Positions 16,388 to 24,169 of a DNA stretch of 64,000 nucleotides are shown here, piece after piece (positions within the stretch are counted from its first letter, which is position 1; every line of letters begins with the position of its first letter). This DNA is from Amnibacterium kyonggiense. Its GTDB lineage: Bacteria > Actinomycetota > Actinomycetes > Actinomycetales > Microbacteriaceae. The notes under the pieces were generated by a model. The model did no database searches and was not told the origin of the DNA. It saw only the letters and a program-made list of their open reading frames with translations. The stretch covers positions 744,001 through 808,000 of the forward strand of contig NZ_SOAM01000001.1 of the NCBI RefSeq assembly GCF_004364555.1, in the 5' to 3' direction. Made by a program: the position numbers and the translations under genes.

Positions 16388-17305
16388 ATGACCTCCTCCC
16401 CTCCGATCCGGCTCACCGGCCTGGCCAAGCAGTTCGCGAAGCTGCGCGCCGTCGACGGCCTCGACCTCACCGTCCAGCGCGGCGAGGTCGTCGCGCTGCT
16501 CGGCCCGAACGGCGCCGGTAAGTCGACGACCATCGACCTCCTGCTCGGCCTCAGCACCCCGACCGCCGGTACGGCCGAGCTGTTCGGCGGCGCCCCGCGC
16601 GGGGCGGTCGTCGCCGGCCGGGTCGGCGCGATGCTCCAGGGCGGCGCGCTGCTGCCGACCACGACGGTCGCCGAGAGCGTCGCGCTCGTCGCGGCCGCGC
16701 ACCGGCACCCCCTGCCGGTCGCCGAGGCCATGGAGCGCGCGGGCGTCACCGCGTTCGCGAAGCAGAAGGTCGCCCGGCTCTCCGGCGGCCAGCTGCAGCG
16801 CGCGCGGTTCGCCGTCGCGATCGTGTCGGACCCGGAGCTGCTCATCCTCGACGAGCCGACCGCCGCGATGGACGTGGAGGGGCGCCGGGCGTTCTGGACG
16901 TCGATGCACGAGCTGACGGACGCCGGCCGCACGGTCGTGTTCGCGACCCACTACCTCGACGAGGCGGACGCCTTCGCCGACCGCGTCGTCATGATGAGTC
17001 GCGGCCGCGTCGTCGCCGACGGCACGCCCGCCGAGGTGAAGGCGGTCGTCGCCGGCCGCACCGTCGGCGTCACGCTCCGCGCCCCCGCCGGCGACCTGGA
17101 GCAGCGCCTCCGCGCCGACCCGGCCGTGCAGCACGTGGAGGTGCGCGGCGAGCGGCTGCGCGTCGCGACGACCGACTCCGACGCGGTGCTCCGGCTCCTG
17201 CTCGCCGAGCGGGCGGACGCCCACGACATCGAGGTGACCGCCCGCACCATGGACGACGCCTTCCTCGCCCTGACCGCCGCCGAGACCGAGGAGGCCTCCC
17301 GATGA
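16388..17305 (+). CDS. ABC exporter ATPase
   Basis: The product is 305 residues. It has Walker A GPNGAGKST near residue 45, LSGGQLQR, Walker B LLILDEPTAAMD and switch ATHYLDEAD. The extra C-terminal segment of about 90 residues (GRTVGVTLRAP...) is typical of ATPases paired with ABC-2 permeases of the DrrA/NatA group. It overlaps the permease gene by four bases. In Gram-positive bacteria such pairs next to DesKR-like sensors export lipids, drugs or antimicrobial peptides. The substrate is unknown. Confidence 0.88.
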   Translation: MTSSPPIRLTGLAKQFAKLRAVDGLDLTVQRGEVVALLGPNGAGKSTTIDLLLGLSTPTAGTAELFGGAPRGAVVAGRVGAMLQGGALLPTTTVAESVALVAAAHRHPLPVAEAMERAGVTAFAKQKVARLSGGQLQRARFAVAIVSDPELLILDEPTAAMDVEGRRAFWTSMHELTDAGRTVVFATHYLDEADAFADRVVMMSRGRVVADGTPAEVKAVVAGRTVGVTLRAPAGDLEQRLRADPAVQHVEVRGERLRVATTDSDAVLRLLLAERADAHDIEVTARTMDDAFLALTAAETEEASR

Positions 17306-18045
17306 ACCCCCGCTACGTCGCCCGCGACGCGCTCCGCCAGCTGCGGAACGTCCGCTCCGTCGTCTTCACCTTCGTCGTCCCGATCGCGATGCTGCTCATC
17401 TTCGGCACCGCGTACGGCAGCGGCAGCGCCGTGGATCCGGCGACCCGCCTGCCCTGGCTGGTCGAGACGACGATCCAGATGGGCGGCTACGGCGCGATGA
17501 TGGCCGGCCTGTCGCAGGCGTTCGCGATCGTGAACGAGCGCTCGATCGGCTGGAACCGCCAGTTGCGGCTCACGCCGCTGACCGGCACGTCCTACCTCGT
17601 CTCGAAGGTCGTGGCCGCGCTCGCGGTCGCCGCGATCTCGATCACGGCGGTCGTGCTCGTGTCCGTGCTCGGCCTGCACGCCCACCTCGGCGCCGGGGCC
17701 TGGTTCGCGGCGGGCCTCGGCCTGTGGATCGGGATCGTCCCCTTCGCGCTGATCGCGATCCTGATCGGCCAGTTCGCCCGGCCCGACTTCGCGCAGCCGC
17801 TCTTCATGGTCACGTTCCTCGGCCTGTCGATCCTCGGCGGCCTGTGGGTGCCGCTCTCGATCCTCCCCTCGTGGATGGGCGACGTGGCGCGAGCGGTGCC
17901 CTCGTACTGGCTGAACCGCCTCGGGCAGCTCGGCGCCTCGGGGTCGGGTGACGTGCTCACGCCCGCCCTCGTCCTCGCCGCGTGGACGGTCGCCCTCGCC
18001 GCGCTCATCACGTGGCGGTACCGCCACGACGCGGCCCGGGCCTGA
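17302..18045 (+). CDS. ABC-2 family permease
   Basis: The 247-residue protein has six predicted spans and the ABC-2 exporter layout: short N-terminus, first span FTFVVPIAMLLIFGTAYG, long external loop, and the late LGLSILGGLWVPLSILPSWM segment followed by a re-entrant helix and last span. The ATG overlaps the ATPase stop. It makes the membrane half of the exporter and is followed by a two-component system 20 bases downstream, which probably senses the exporter's substrate or membrane state. Confidence 0.88.
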   Translation: MNPRYVARDALRQLRNVRSVVFTFVVPIAMLLIFGTAYGSGSAVDPATRLPWLVETTIQMGGYGAMMAGLSQAFAIVNERSIGWNRQLRLTPLTGTSYLVSKVVAALAVAAISITAVVLVSVLGLHAHLGAGAWFAAGLGLWIGIVPFALIAILIGQFARPDFAQPLFMVTFLGLSILGGLWVPLSILPSWMGDVARAVPSYWLNRLGQLGASGSGDVLTPALVLAAWTVALAALITWRYRHDAARA

Positions 18046-18052
18046 GGCTCGC

Positions 18053-18058
18053 TACCGT
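18053..18058 (+). promoter_or_regulatory. Leaderless-type -10 element before the sensor kinase
   Basis: TACCGT ends seven bases before the ATG at 18066. It would give the two-component genes their own transcript in addition to read-through from the exporter genes. Confidence 0.45.
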
Positions 18059-18065
18059 GACGGGC

Positions 18066-19205
18066 ATGACGGAGGCCGCGCCGCTGATGACGGCGGCGCG
18101 GGGCGATCTCGGGCTCCTCGCCCGGCTCCGGCATCCCGGCGCGTGGCGCTGGTACGCGGGCGGCTCGATCGGGCTCGCGTACCAGGCGTTCGAGGTGATC
18201 GGCGTGTGGACGTCGCCGACGGGCTCGCTCTCCGCCCGCACGGTCGCCACGATCGCGCTCGCCGCCTACTACGCCGCGTACCTCCTCGTCCCACCGCTCG
18301 TCTGGCCGGAGCGCGAGGCCGTCCGGATCGGCGCGATCCTCGGCCTGCTCGCGCTCTCCGCCCCGCTCTTCGCGCTCGTCGACCTGACCGCCGTGTGGAC
18401 GTGGCTGCTCGTGCTCTGCGCGGCGGCGTTCACGTGGTCGTCGCAGACCGCCGGCCTCGTGCTCACCGGGGTGGTCAGCCTGCTCGCGCTCGCCATCGCG
18501 GCACTCGCCGGCTTCCCCGACTCGATCAGCGCGGCGCCGTGGATCACCGCCTCGGTCGGGATCCTGATGGTCGCGTTCGGCCACCAGGTGCGCCAGACCG
18601 TGCAGCTCCGCGCCGCGAACAAGCGGATCGCGCTCCTCGCGGTCGACGAGGAGCGCGCGCGGTTCGCGCGGGACCTGCACGACTCCCTCGGGCACTCGCT
18701 GACCGTCGTGACCGTGAAGTCGGAGCTCGCGGGCAAGCTCGTGGCGCGGGACCCGGACGCGGCGCGCGCCGAGATCGCGGACGTGGAGCGGCTCGCCCGC
18801 GAGGCGCTCGCCGACCTTCGCGCCGCGGTCGGCGGCTTCCGCGGCGTGACGCTCGAGGGCGAGCTCGACGCGGCCCGGGAGGCGCTCGCGGCGGGCGGCA
18901 TCGCGCTCGAGGTGCCGACGCCCGCGGCCGTCGTCCGCCCGGAGCTGCGGCCCGTCTTCGCCTGGGCCGTGCGGGAGGGCGTGACGAACGTGCTCCGCCA
19001 CTCGGGCGCCGAGACCTGCACGATCGCGCTGAGCCGGACCGCGGTGCGCATCCGCGACGACGGCGGCGCCGTCGCCCCGGCGGCGCCGGGCGTCGGGTCC
19101 GGCGCCGGCCTCCGCGGCCTCGCCGAGCGGGCGGCCGCCGCGGGCGTCCGTGTCGAGGCGGGCCCGCGCGCCGCTGGCGGCTTCGAGCTGCGGGTGCAGC
19201 GGTGA
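18066..19205 (+). CDS. DesK-like sensor histidine kinase
   Basis: The 379-residue protein has about five membrane spans (residues 30-170) and no large external domain, so it probably senses within the membrane. A HisKA_3 domain follows with ERARFARDLHDSLGH (phosphoacceptor His205). The ATPase domain carries REGVTNVLRHSGA (N-box), IRDDG and GAGLRGLAERAAAAG (G boxes). This matches the DesK/LiaS group. It is coupled to the response regulator by a four-base overlap, and lies directly after the ABC-2 exporter genes. Confidence 0.88.
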   Translation: MTEAAPLMTAARGDLGLLARLRHPGAWRWYAGGSIGLAYQAFEVIGVWTSPTGSLSARTVATIALAAYYAAYLLVPPLVWPEREAVRIGAILGLLALSAPLFALVDLTAVWTWLLVLCAAAFTWSSQTAGLVLTGVVSLLALAIAALAGFPDSISAAPWITASVGILMVAFGHQVRQTVQLRAANKRIALLAVDEERARFARDLHDSLGHSLTVVTVKSELAGKLVARDPDAARAEIADVERLAREALADLRAAVGGFRGVTLEGELDAAREALAAGGIALEVPTPAAVVRPELRPVFAWAVREGVTNVLRHSGAETCTIALSRTAVRIRDDGGAVAPAAPGVGSGAGLRGLAERAAAAGVRVEAGPRAAGGFELRVQR

Positions 19206-19816
19206 TCCGCCTGCTCGTCGCGGACGACCAGGCGCTCGTCCGCGGGGCGCTCGCGACGCTGCTCGGGCTCGAGGAGGACCTGGAGGTCGTCGCCCAGGTC
19301 GGCCGCGGGGACGAGGTCGTCGCCGCGGCGCGGGACCACCGCGCCGACGTCGCCCTCCTCGACGTCGAGATGCCGGGCCTCGACGGGATCGCCGCCGCTC
19401 GCGCGCTCGCGGCCGAGCACCCGGCGTGCCGCAGCCTCATCGTCACGACGTTCGGCCGGCCCGGCTACCTCCGCCTCGCGCTCGAGGCCGGCGCCTCCGG
19501 CTTCGTCGTCAAGGACACCCCGTCCGCGACCCTCGCCGCGATCGTGCGGCGCGTGGCCGCGGGGGAGCGGGTCGTCGACCCCGCGCTCGCCGCGGAGTCC
19601 CTCGCGGTCGGCCCGTCCCCGCTCAGCCCGCGCGAGCGCGACGTGCTGCTCGCCTTCCGCGACGACGGCGCGGCGGTCGCGGTGGCGAAGCGCCTGCACT
19701 TGTCGGAGGGCACCGTGCGCAACCACCTGTCCGCGGCGATCGGCAAGACGGGCGCCCGGAACGCCGCGGAGGCGGTGCGCACGGCCGCCGAGCGCGGCTG
19801 GCTGCTCGGCGGCTGA
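19202..19816 (+). CDS. NarL/DesR-like response regulator
   Basis: The product is 204 residues from a GTG start overlapping the kinase stop. The receiver domain has the acidic pair DD at 8-9, the phospho-acceptor Asp54 in LLDVEMPG, and Lys in VVKDTP. The C-terminal LuxR-type helix-turn-helix reads LSPRERDVLLAF...LHLSEGTVRNHLSAAIGKTGARN. It is the DNA-binding partner of the adjacent kinase and likely regulates the exporter operon upstream. No binding site could be assigned with confidence. Confidence 0.9.
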   Translation: MIRLLVADDQALVRGALATLLGLEEDLEVVAQVGRGDEVVAAARDHRADVALLDVEMPGLDGIAAARALAAEHPACRSLIVTTFGRPGYLRLALEAGASGFVVKDTPSATLAAIVRRVAAGERVVDPALAAESLAVGPSPLSPRERDVLLAFRDDGAAVAVAKRLHLSEGTVRNHLSAAIGKTGARNAAEAVRTAAERGWLLGG

Positions 19817-19825
19817 CGACGCCCG

Positions 19826-20887
19826 TCAGTCCGGCAGGGTGCTGATCTCCGCCTCGGCGAGCTGCGCGAGGTCGCGGAGCACGGCCGGATCGACGTCGGC
19901 CGGGTCGTGCGGCACCAGGTCGAACACGCACAGCGTGCCGATCCGGTACCCGTCCAGCGACTCGATCGGGTGCGCCGCGTAGAAGCGCACCGGGTGCGCG
20001 GCGGCGTGCACGTGCGGGTTCGCGTCGAGCCGGTGGTCCTCCCAGGTGTCGGCGATGATCGTCGGTCCCGACCCGCGGACCGTGATCGTGCAGATCGGCT
20101 GCTCGGCGTCGTCGCCCGCGGCGCCCACGTACGCGAGCGTGCGGATCCGCCCGTGGTCGAGCAGGTTCACCTGCGCGAACGGCACCCCGAACGTGTTGCG
20201 CGCGAGGAGGACCACGCGCTCGAGGTGGGGCGTCAGCCCACCGAGCGCGTCGGTGACCCGGTCGACGGCCTGCTGCCGCTCCGCCTCGGGCTGCGGGAGG
20301 TCGCGCCGCTCCCGCGCCGTCCCGCCGGTGCCCGCGCCGGCCTCCCGGTCGGCGGCGCCCAGCAGCCCGACGAGCCGGTCGGCGACGGCGTCCGCGCCAC
20401 CGCGTCCTGCGCCGTCCTCGTCGTCCGGCACCCGCAGCGAGGAGACGGTCGGGCCGTCCCAGCGGTGGTCCCGCGGGGACGGGGCGCCGATCCGCACGAT
20501 CAGCACCGAGCTCGCGCGCGCCAGCTCCGGCAGCACCTGATCGGCGATGCGGCGGATGCGCTCCCGCCGCCAGCCTCCTGCGTCCTCCTCGCCGCTCGTC
20601 CGCGCGAGCACCACGACCGCCTCGTAGCGCCACAGCCGCCAGGCCTCGGTCGAGTGCGTGACGGCCCGGAGGACGGGGCCGAGGTCCCAGGCGATGTCGA
20701 GGTCGAGCCCGCGGCCCGTCCGCGTCGCGACCCGGTCCGCGAGGAGCTCGGCGAACGGCGCCGCGGTGCTCGCCCCGAGCAGCACGCTCTCGGTCACGAG
20801 CAGCACGCGCTGCGGATCCCGCCCGGACCGGTGCAGCCGCGCGGAGGCGAGCCGACGGCCGGGCGTCGGAGGCCGAGTTCCGTTCAC
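19826..20887 (-). CDS. GAF-domain protein
   Basis: The product is 353 residues. The C-terminal half (about 205-350) is a GAF domain: NTFGVPFAQVNLLDHGRIRT, then AHPIESLDGYRIGTLCVFD and LRDLAQLAEAEI at the end. The N-terminal 130 residues (VLLVTESVLLGAST, WRYEAVVVLART) recall the NTPase/SGNH-like segments found in similar actinobacterial proteins but cannot be assigned. A disordered, charged linker joins the halves. There is no output domain, so it may sense a small molecule and act by protein contact. It converges on the response regulator gene. Confidence 0.65.
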   Translation of the reverse strand: MNGTRPPTPGRRLASARLHRSGRDPQRVLLVTESVLLGASTAAPFAELLADRVATRTGRGLDLDIAWDLGPVLRAVTHSTEAWRLWRYEAVVVLARTSGEEDAGGWRRERIRRIADQVLPELARASSVLIVRIGAPSPRDHRWDGPTVSSLRVPDDEDGAGRGGADAVADRLVGLLGAADREAGAGTGGTARERRDLPQPEAERQQAVDRVTDALGGLTPHLERVVLLARNTFGVPFAQVNLLDHGRIRTLAYVGAAGDDAEQPICTITVRGSGPTIIADTWEDHRLDANPHVHAAAHPVRFYAAHPIESLDGYRIGTLCVFDLVPHDPADVDPAVLRDLAQLAEAEISTLPD

Positions 20888-20988
20888 CGCACGCTCCTTG
20901 AGGGAGCGGTCATCCTCACAGGCGCAGCATCGGAGGAGCCGTGCGTCGGCCCGGCGGCTCGCAGGCGGGCGGCGCGAGGATGGCCCGC

Positions 20989-21288
20989 ATGAGCGCGATC
21001 GTGCACGTGGTCCTGGTCGAGTGGCAGGACGGGGCCGACCCGGCGGAGGCGGACGCCCTCGTCGACCGGCACCTCGTCCCGCTGCCGGGCGTGCTGACCC
21101 TCGACCGCGGCCCGAGCGTCAGCACGGAGGGCCTCGAGTCCGGGTTCGACTGGGCGCTCGTCATCCGCTTCGCGAGCGCCGACGCGCTCGCCGCCTACCT
21201 CCCGCACCCCGAGCACGTGGTCGTCGGCTCGTTCCTCCAGGCGCACGCGGCCCGGCTGGTCGTCTTCGACGTCGCCGCCGCGCGCTGA
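20989..21288 (+). CDS. Dabb-family (stress-response A/B barrel) protein
   Basis: The 99-residue protein has the dimeric alpha/beta-barrel pattern: a first strand IVHVVLVEW, the turn to a helix with ADALVDRHLVPLPGV, the central strand DWALVIRFAS and a C-terminal HPEHVVVGSFLQ..VVFDV. Dabb proteins form ferredoxin-like dimers; most have no proven reaction. The ATG at 20989 is preferred over two upstream starts because it begins at the first strand. A strong palindrome follows the stop codon. Confidence 0.75.
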   Translation: MSAIVHVVLVEWQDGADPAEADALVDRHLVPLPGVLTLDRGPSVSTEGLESGFDWALVIRFASADALAAYLPHPEHVVVGSFLQAHAARLVVFDVAAAR

Positions 21289-21296
21289 CGGGGCTC

Positions 21297-21340
21297 CCCG
21301 CTGCTGTTCCGGCGGTGCGCACCGCCGGAACAGCAGCGGG
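21297..21340. terminator. 44-base perfect palindrome between convergent genes
   Basis: Positions 21297-21318 (CCCGCTGCTGTTCCGGCGGT, then GC) pair exactly with 21319-21340, with GGGGCTC/GAGGCCCC flanks adding an imperfect outer stem. It sits eight bases after one gene and sixteen bases before the end of the convergent one, so it is almost certainly a bidirectional terminator. Confidence 0.75.
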
Positions 21341-21355
21341 AGGCCCCGGGAGCGA

Positions 21356-21964
21356 TCAGCCGTCGCGGCCGAGGACCCGGCGCATCTCGCCCGCGAGGGC
21401 CGGGTTGCGCGCGTCGAGCTCCGACACGATCCGCTCCTGCACCTCCGGCGCCTTGTTCTGGCTGAGCTTCGCGCGGGCGTCGAACCGGGTCACGCGCATC
21501 CGGAGGCCGACCGTGCCCTTCGCGATGCGGCGCGACCGCTCGGGGTCGAGCTCCAGGCTCCTGCCGTCCTCGAAGCCGTCCTCGAAGTGGTGGGTGAGCT
21601 GCGACAGGACCGAGTAGTTCTCCTCGTCGGAGAGGATCTCCGGCACCCCGTAGAGGTGCGCGGTGACGTGGTTCCAGGTCGGGACGACCTCGCCCTCCGG
21701 GTACCAGCTCGCGGAGACGTAGTCGTGCGGTCCCTGCACGATCACGAGCAGCTCGTGCTCGCCGAGCTCGTGCAGCTGCTCGTCCGGCCGCCCGAAGTGG
21801 CTGAGGATCGTCAGCCCGTCCGCGGCCTCGTCGAGGAGCGTCGGGTAGTGGGAGGCGACGAGGCCCGCCGACGTCGCCGACACGTACGTCGCCCACGGGT
21901 TGCCGCGCACGAGCCGCGCGACCTCGGCCGGGTCGGTCATCAGGTACGTCGGGGTGTGCCGCAT
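21356..21964 (-). CDS. PaiB-like FMN-binding negative regulator
   Basis: The 202-residue protein matches the PaiB/FMN_bind_2 split-barrel family: PWATYVSAT..LVASHYPTLLD near the N-terminus, LSHFGRPDEQ, HDYVSASWYPE and VPTWNHVTAHLYG in the middle, and FDARAKLSQNK near the end. B. subtilis PaiB affects sporulation and protease genes; other members may simply bind flavin. It is cytosolic. TAGCGT six bases before the ATG indicates a leaderless transcript. There is no obvious operon partner. Confidence 0.85.
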   Translation of the reverse strand: MRHTPTYLMTDPAEVARLVRGNPWATYVSATSAGLVASHYPTLLDEAADGLTILSHFGRPDEQLHELGEHELLVIVQGPHDYVSASWYPEGEVVPTWNHVTAHLYGVPEILSDEENYSVLSQLTHHFEDGFEDGRSLELDPERSRRIAKGTVGLRMRVTRFDARAKLSQNKAPEVQERIVSELDARNPALAGEMRRVLGRDG

Positions 21965-21970
21965 GCGTCG

Positions 21971-21976
21971 ACGCTA
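21971..21976 (-). promoter_or_regulatory. Leaderless-type -10 element
   Basis: TAGCGT on the minus strand ends six bases before the ATG at 21964 of the PaiB-like gene. Confidence 0.45.
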
Positions 21977-21999
21977 GTCACCGGGCGCGGCCGGCGGCG

Positions 22000-22497
22000 T
22001 CAGCCCTGGAAGTCCTCCGGGTCGACCTCGTCGAGGAAGCGGCGGAACTCCGCGACCTTGTCCTCCGAGTCGGCGGGGTCGACGTCCTCGTCGTCCTCGA
22101 GGACGCCGGCGACCTCGAGCACCGCTTCGGCGACGAAGAGCGGCGCGCCGACCCGCGCGGCGAGCGCGATCGCGTCGGACGGCCGGCAGTCGAGCGCGAG
22201 CGGGCCGGCGGCGGTCGTGATCGTGAGCGCCGCGTAGAAGGTGCCCTCCTCGATCCGCGTCACGTCGACGCGGTCCACGGAGGCGCCGACCGCGTCGAGC
22301 AGCCGGCGCATCAGGTCGTGGGACAGCGGACGCGGCGGGGCCTCGCCGCTCACCGCGATGCCGATCGACGCGGCCTCCTGCGTGCCCACCCAGATGGGCA
22401 CGACGGTGCGCGGCGCGTCGCCGTCGAGCGGGGTGAGCAGCACGACCGGCTGACCCACCGCATCGACCGCGAGACCGAGGACGCGCACGGGGACCAC
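22000..22497 (-). CDS. Bifunctional nuclease (DUF151) family protein
   Basis: The product is 165 residues from a GTG start. It matches the bifunctional nuclease family: VRVLGLAVD..GQPVVLLTPLDG at the start, VPIWVGTQEAASIGIA, RPLSHDLM and then LDCRPSDAIALAARVGAPLFVAE. Plant and archaeal relatives degrade RNA and DNA; the bacterial members are mostly unstudied. The gene is usually single-copy in actinobacteria. The acidic C-terminal tail (EDDEDVDPADSEDK) is poorly conserved in general. TACCCT is six bases before the start. Confidence 0.88.
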   Translation of the reverse strand: MVPVRVLGLAVDAVGQPVVLLTPLDGDAPRTVVPIWVGTQEAASIGIAVSGEAPPRPLSHDLMRRLLDAVGASVDRVDVTRIEEGTFYAALTITTAAGPLALDCRPSDAIALAARVGAPLFVAEAVLEVAGVLEDDEDVDPADSEDKVAEFRRFLDEVDPEDFQG

Positions 22498-22503
22498 TCG
22501 TCC

Positions 22504-22509
22504 AGGGTA
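22504..22509 (-). promoter_or_regulatory. Leaderless-type -10 element
   Basis: TACCCT on the minus strand ends six bases before the GTG at 22497 of the bifunctional nuclease gene. Confidence 0.45.
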
Positions 22510-22545
22510 GGCACGTCCGCCCGGAACGCCAGGGTCGGGTCGCCC

Positions 22546-23466
22546 CTAGCCGTCCTGCGCGAGCCGGTCGACCTCGGCCGCCGCGTCGTCGGCGGCGCGC
22601 CTCGCCCCCGCCGCTGACCGCTGCGCGTCGACGAGCGCCGACTGCGCGGCGTCGAGCCGTCGCTGCAGGTCCTGCAGCCGGCGGCGCAGGTCCGCGACGT
22701 CCTGCTCGCGGTCCTCGGCCTCGGCGTCCGCATCGCGCGCCTCGGCGGCGGCCGCCCGTCCGCGGTCGCGCGCCGCCTCGAGCCGCTCCGTGCGGGCCCG
22801 CTCGGCCTCGGCCTCGGCCTCGGCCTCGCGCCGCGCGGCGTTCTCATCGGCGGCCGGCGCGGCGCCGGACCGTCGTCGGGTCGCCGAGCCCGCGGGCGGC
22901 GCACCGCCGGCGACCGCGTCGTCGAGGTCCACGGGATCGAAGCCGTCCGCGTCGAGCCCCCGGACGAGCCGCCCGGTGCGCACCGCGGCGGCGGCCTCCG
23001 GCGTCGTCATCGCCGCCTGGAGGGTCTGCTGCGCCTCCTCGACCGCGGCCTGGCCGATGCGCTGCCCGGCCTCCTCGGCCCGCTCCGCGGCGCGACGCAC
23101 GACCTCGCCGAGCTGCGTCCGCCGGTCCCCGGTGAGTCGGCGCAGGCGGTCGCGGTCGCCGGCCTCCTGCGCCTCCCGCAGGTCGTCCCCGAGGTCGAGC
23201 ACCCGCTGCAGGTCGTCCGGCAGCTCGCGGGCCAGCAGGTCGACGAGCCAGGCCGACGCGGAGGGTTTCGCCAGCGCGGCGATCCGGGCCGCGAGATCCC
23301 GGTCCCCGTCGCTCCGTGCGGCCTTGGCCCGGGCGTTCCGCTCGGCGGTGAACCGCGCGAGCGGCAGCGCGAGCAGCTCGGTGGCCGCCTCCGCGAGCGC
23401 GTCGTCGCCCTGGGCCACCCGCTCCTCCTCCGGCTCGCCCGTCCCCGGTTCCCCGAGGCGGTCCAC
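22546..23466 (-). CDS. Coiled-coil protein of unknown function
   Basis: The product is 306 residues from a GTG start. Residues about 25-60 read LPLARFTAERNARAKAAR, followed by helical ALAKPSASAWLVDLLARE, a pattern found in uncharacterised actinobacterial proteins of this size. The C-terminal 100 residues form a strong Ala/Glu/Arg-rich coiled coil (AEAEAEAERARTERLE and onward). There are no membrane spans or catalytic motifs. It stands alone between the nuclease gene and a VOC gene. I cannot name a function. Confidence 0.65.
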   Translation of the reverse strand: MDRLGEPGTGEPEEERVAQGDDALAEAATELLALPLARFTAERNARAKAARSDGDRDLAARIAALAKPSASAWLVDLLARELPDDLQRVLDLGDDLREAQEAGDRDRLRRLTGDRRTQLGEVVRRAAERAEEAGQRIGQAAVEEAQQTLQAAMTTPEAAAAVRTGRLVRGLDADGFDPVDLDDAVAGGAPPAGSATRRRSGAAPAADENAARREAEAEAEAERARTERLEAARDRGRAAAAEARDADAEAEDREQDVADLRRRLQDLQRRLDAAQSALVDAQRSAAGARRAADDAAAEVDRLAQDG

Positions 23467-23513
23467 CGGACACTAGAGGCACCGCTGCTGAAGGAGCTCA
23501 TCGTCCGAGCAGG

Positions 23514-23873
23514 TCAGGCGGGCTGCCAGAGCTCCACGCGGTTGCCCTCCGGGTCGGTGAACCAGCCGAAGCGGCCGATGCCGTCGTAGGTCGGCCGCTC
23601 CGGGTCGACGGGGACCTCCGCGGCGGCGAGGCGGTCCAGCATCCCGTCCAGATCGTCGACCTGCAGGTTCAGCATGACCGGCTGCGCCGCGGGGAAGGAG
23701 GCCTCGTCGCGCGCGAAGAACGCGAGCACGACGGGTGCACGCTCCGCCGACTGCGCCAGCTCGAAGACGCCGTGGGTGCGGGGGAGCCCGAGGTGCTCCG
23801 CGTACCAGGCGGCCAGCGCCTCGGGGTCGTCCGCGCGGAGGAACGCCCCGCCGAACCCGGTGATCGATGCCAT
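23514..23873 (-). CDS. VOC (glyoxalase/bleomycin-resistance) protein
   Basis: The product is 119 residues, one vicinal-oxygen-chelate unit pair. It begins GFGGAFLRADDPEALAAWY, has the strand VMLNLQVDDLDGMLDRL in the middle and ends YDGIGRFGWFTDPEGNRVEL, whose final Glu is a usual metal ligand. The family includes glyoxalases, dioxygenases and antibiotic-binding proteins; the substrate is unknown. The upstream open frame beyond the ATG at 23873 is compositionally a shadow of the phosphate transporter region. Confidence 0.82.
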   Translation of the reverse strand: MASITGFGGAFLRADDPEALAAWYAEHLGLPRTHGVFELAQSAERAPVVLAFFARDEASFPAAQPVMLNLQVDDLDGMLDRLAAAEVPVDPERPTYDGIGRFGWFTDPEGNRVELWQPA

Positions 23874-23896
23874 GCGGATGCCCGTGCCGATCCGCG

Positions 23897-24169
23897 TCAG
23901 CGCGAGAGCGGCGAGATGAGGTAGATGCCGAACAGGGCGACGAGCCCGCTCACGACGAACAGCGCGGTGGCGCCGACGGTCGCGATCGGCGGACGCGTCC
24001 CGTGCTCGACGTCGTCCATCTCCTCGTCCCGCGCCGTGCCGGTCGCGGCGGCGCCGCGCGGCGGGAGCGCGAGCAGGCGGATCGCCGTCGCGAAGCACAG
24101 CACGATCACGCACGCGGACGCGAGCGCGGTGCCGAAGACGCCCAGGAAGGCCGGCCAGTCGATGGTCAC
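23897..24169 (-). CDS. Small two-span membrane protein coupled to PiT
   Basis: The 90-residue product from a GTG start has two hydrophobic spans (FGTALASACVIVLCFATAIRLLAL and TVGATALFVVSGLVALFGIYL) joined by a charged loop. Its start overlaps the stop of the phosphate transporter gene (GTGA), so it is made together with it. I do not know a named family. The position suggests an accessory or regulatory subunit of the PiT transporter. Confidence 0.65.
   Translation of the reverse strand: MTIDWPAFLGVFGTALASACVIVLCFATAIRLLALPPRGAAATGTARDEEMDDVEHGTRPPIATVGATALFVVSGLVALFGIYLISPLSR

Noticed and set aside
18066-19816. A specific binding site for the DesR-like regulator upstream of the exporter
   Set aside because: The dyad at 16323-16343 has no resemblance to known DesR-type direct or inverted repeats, so I did not assign it.
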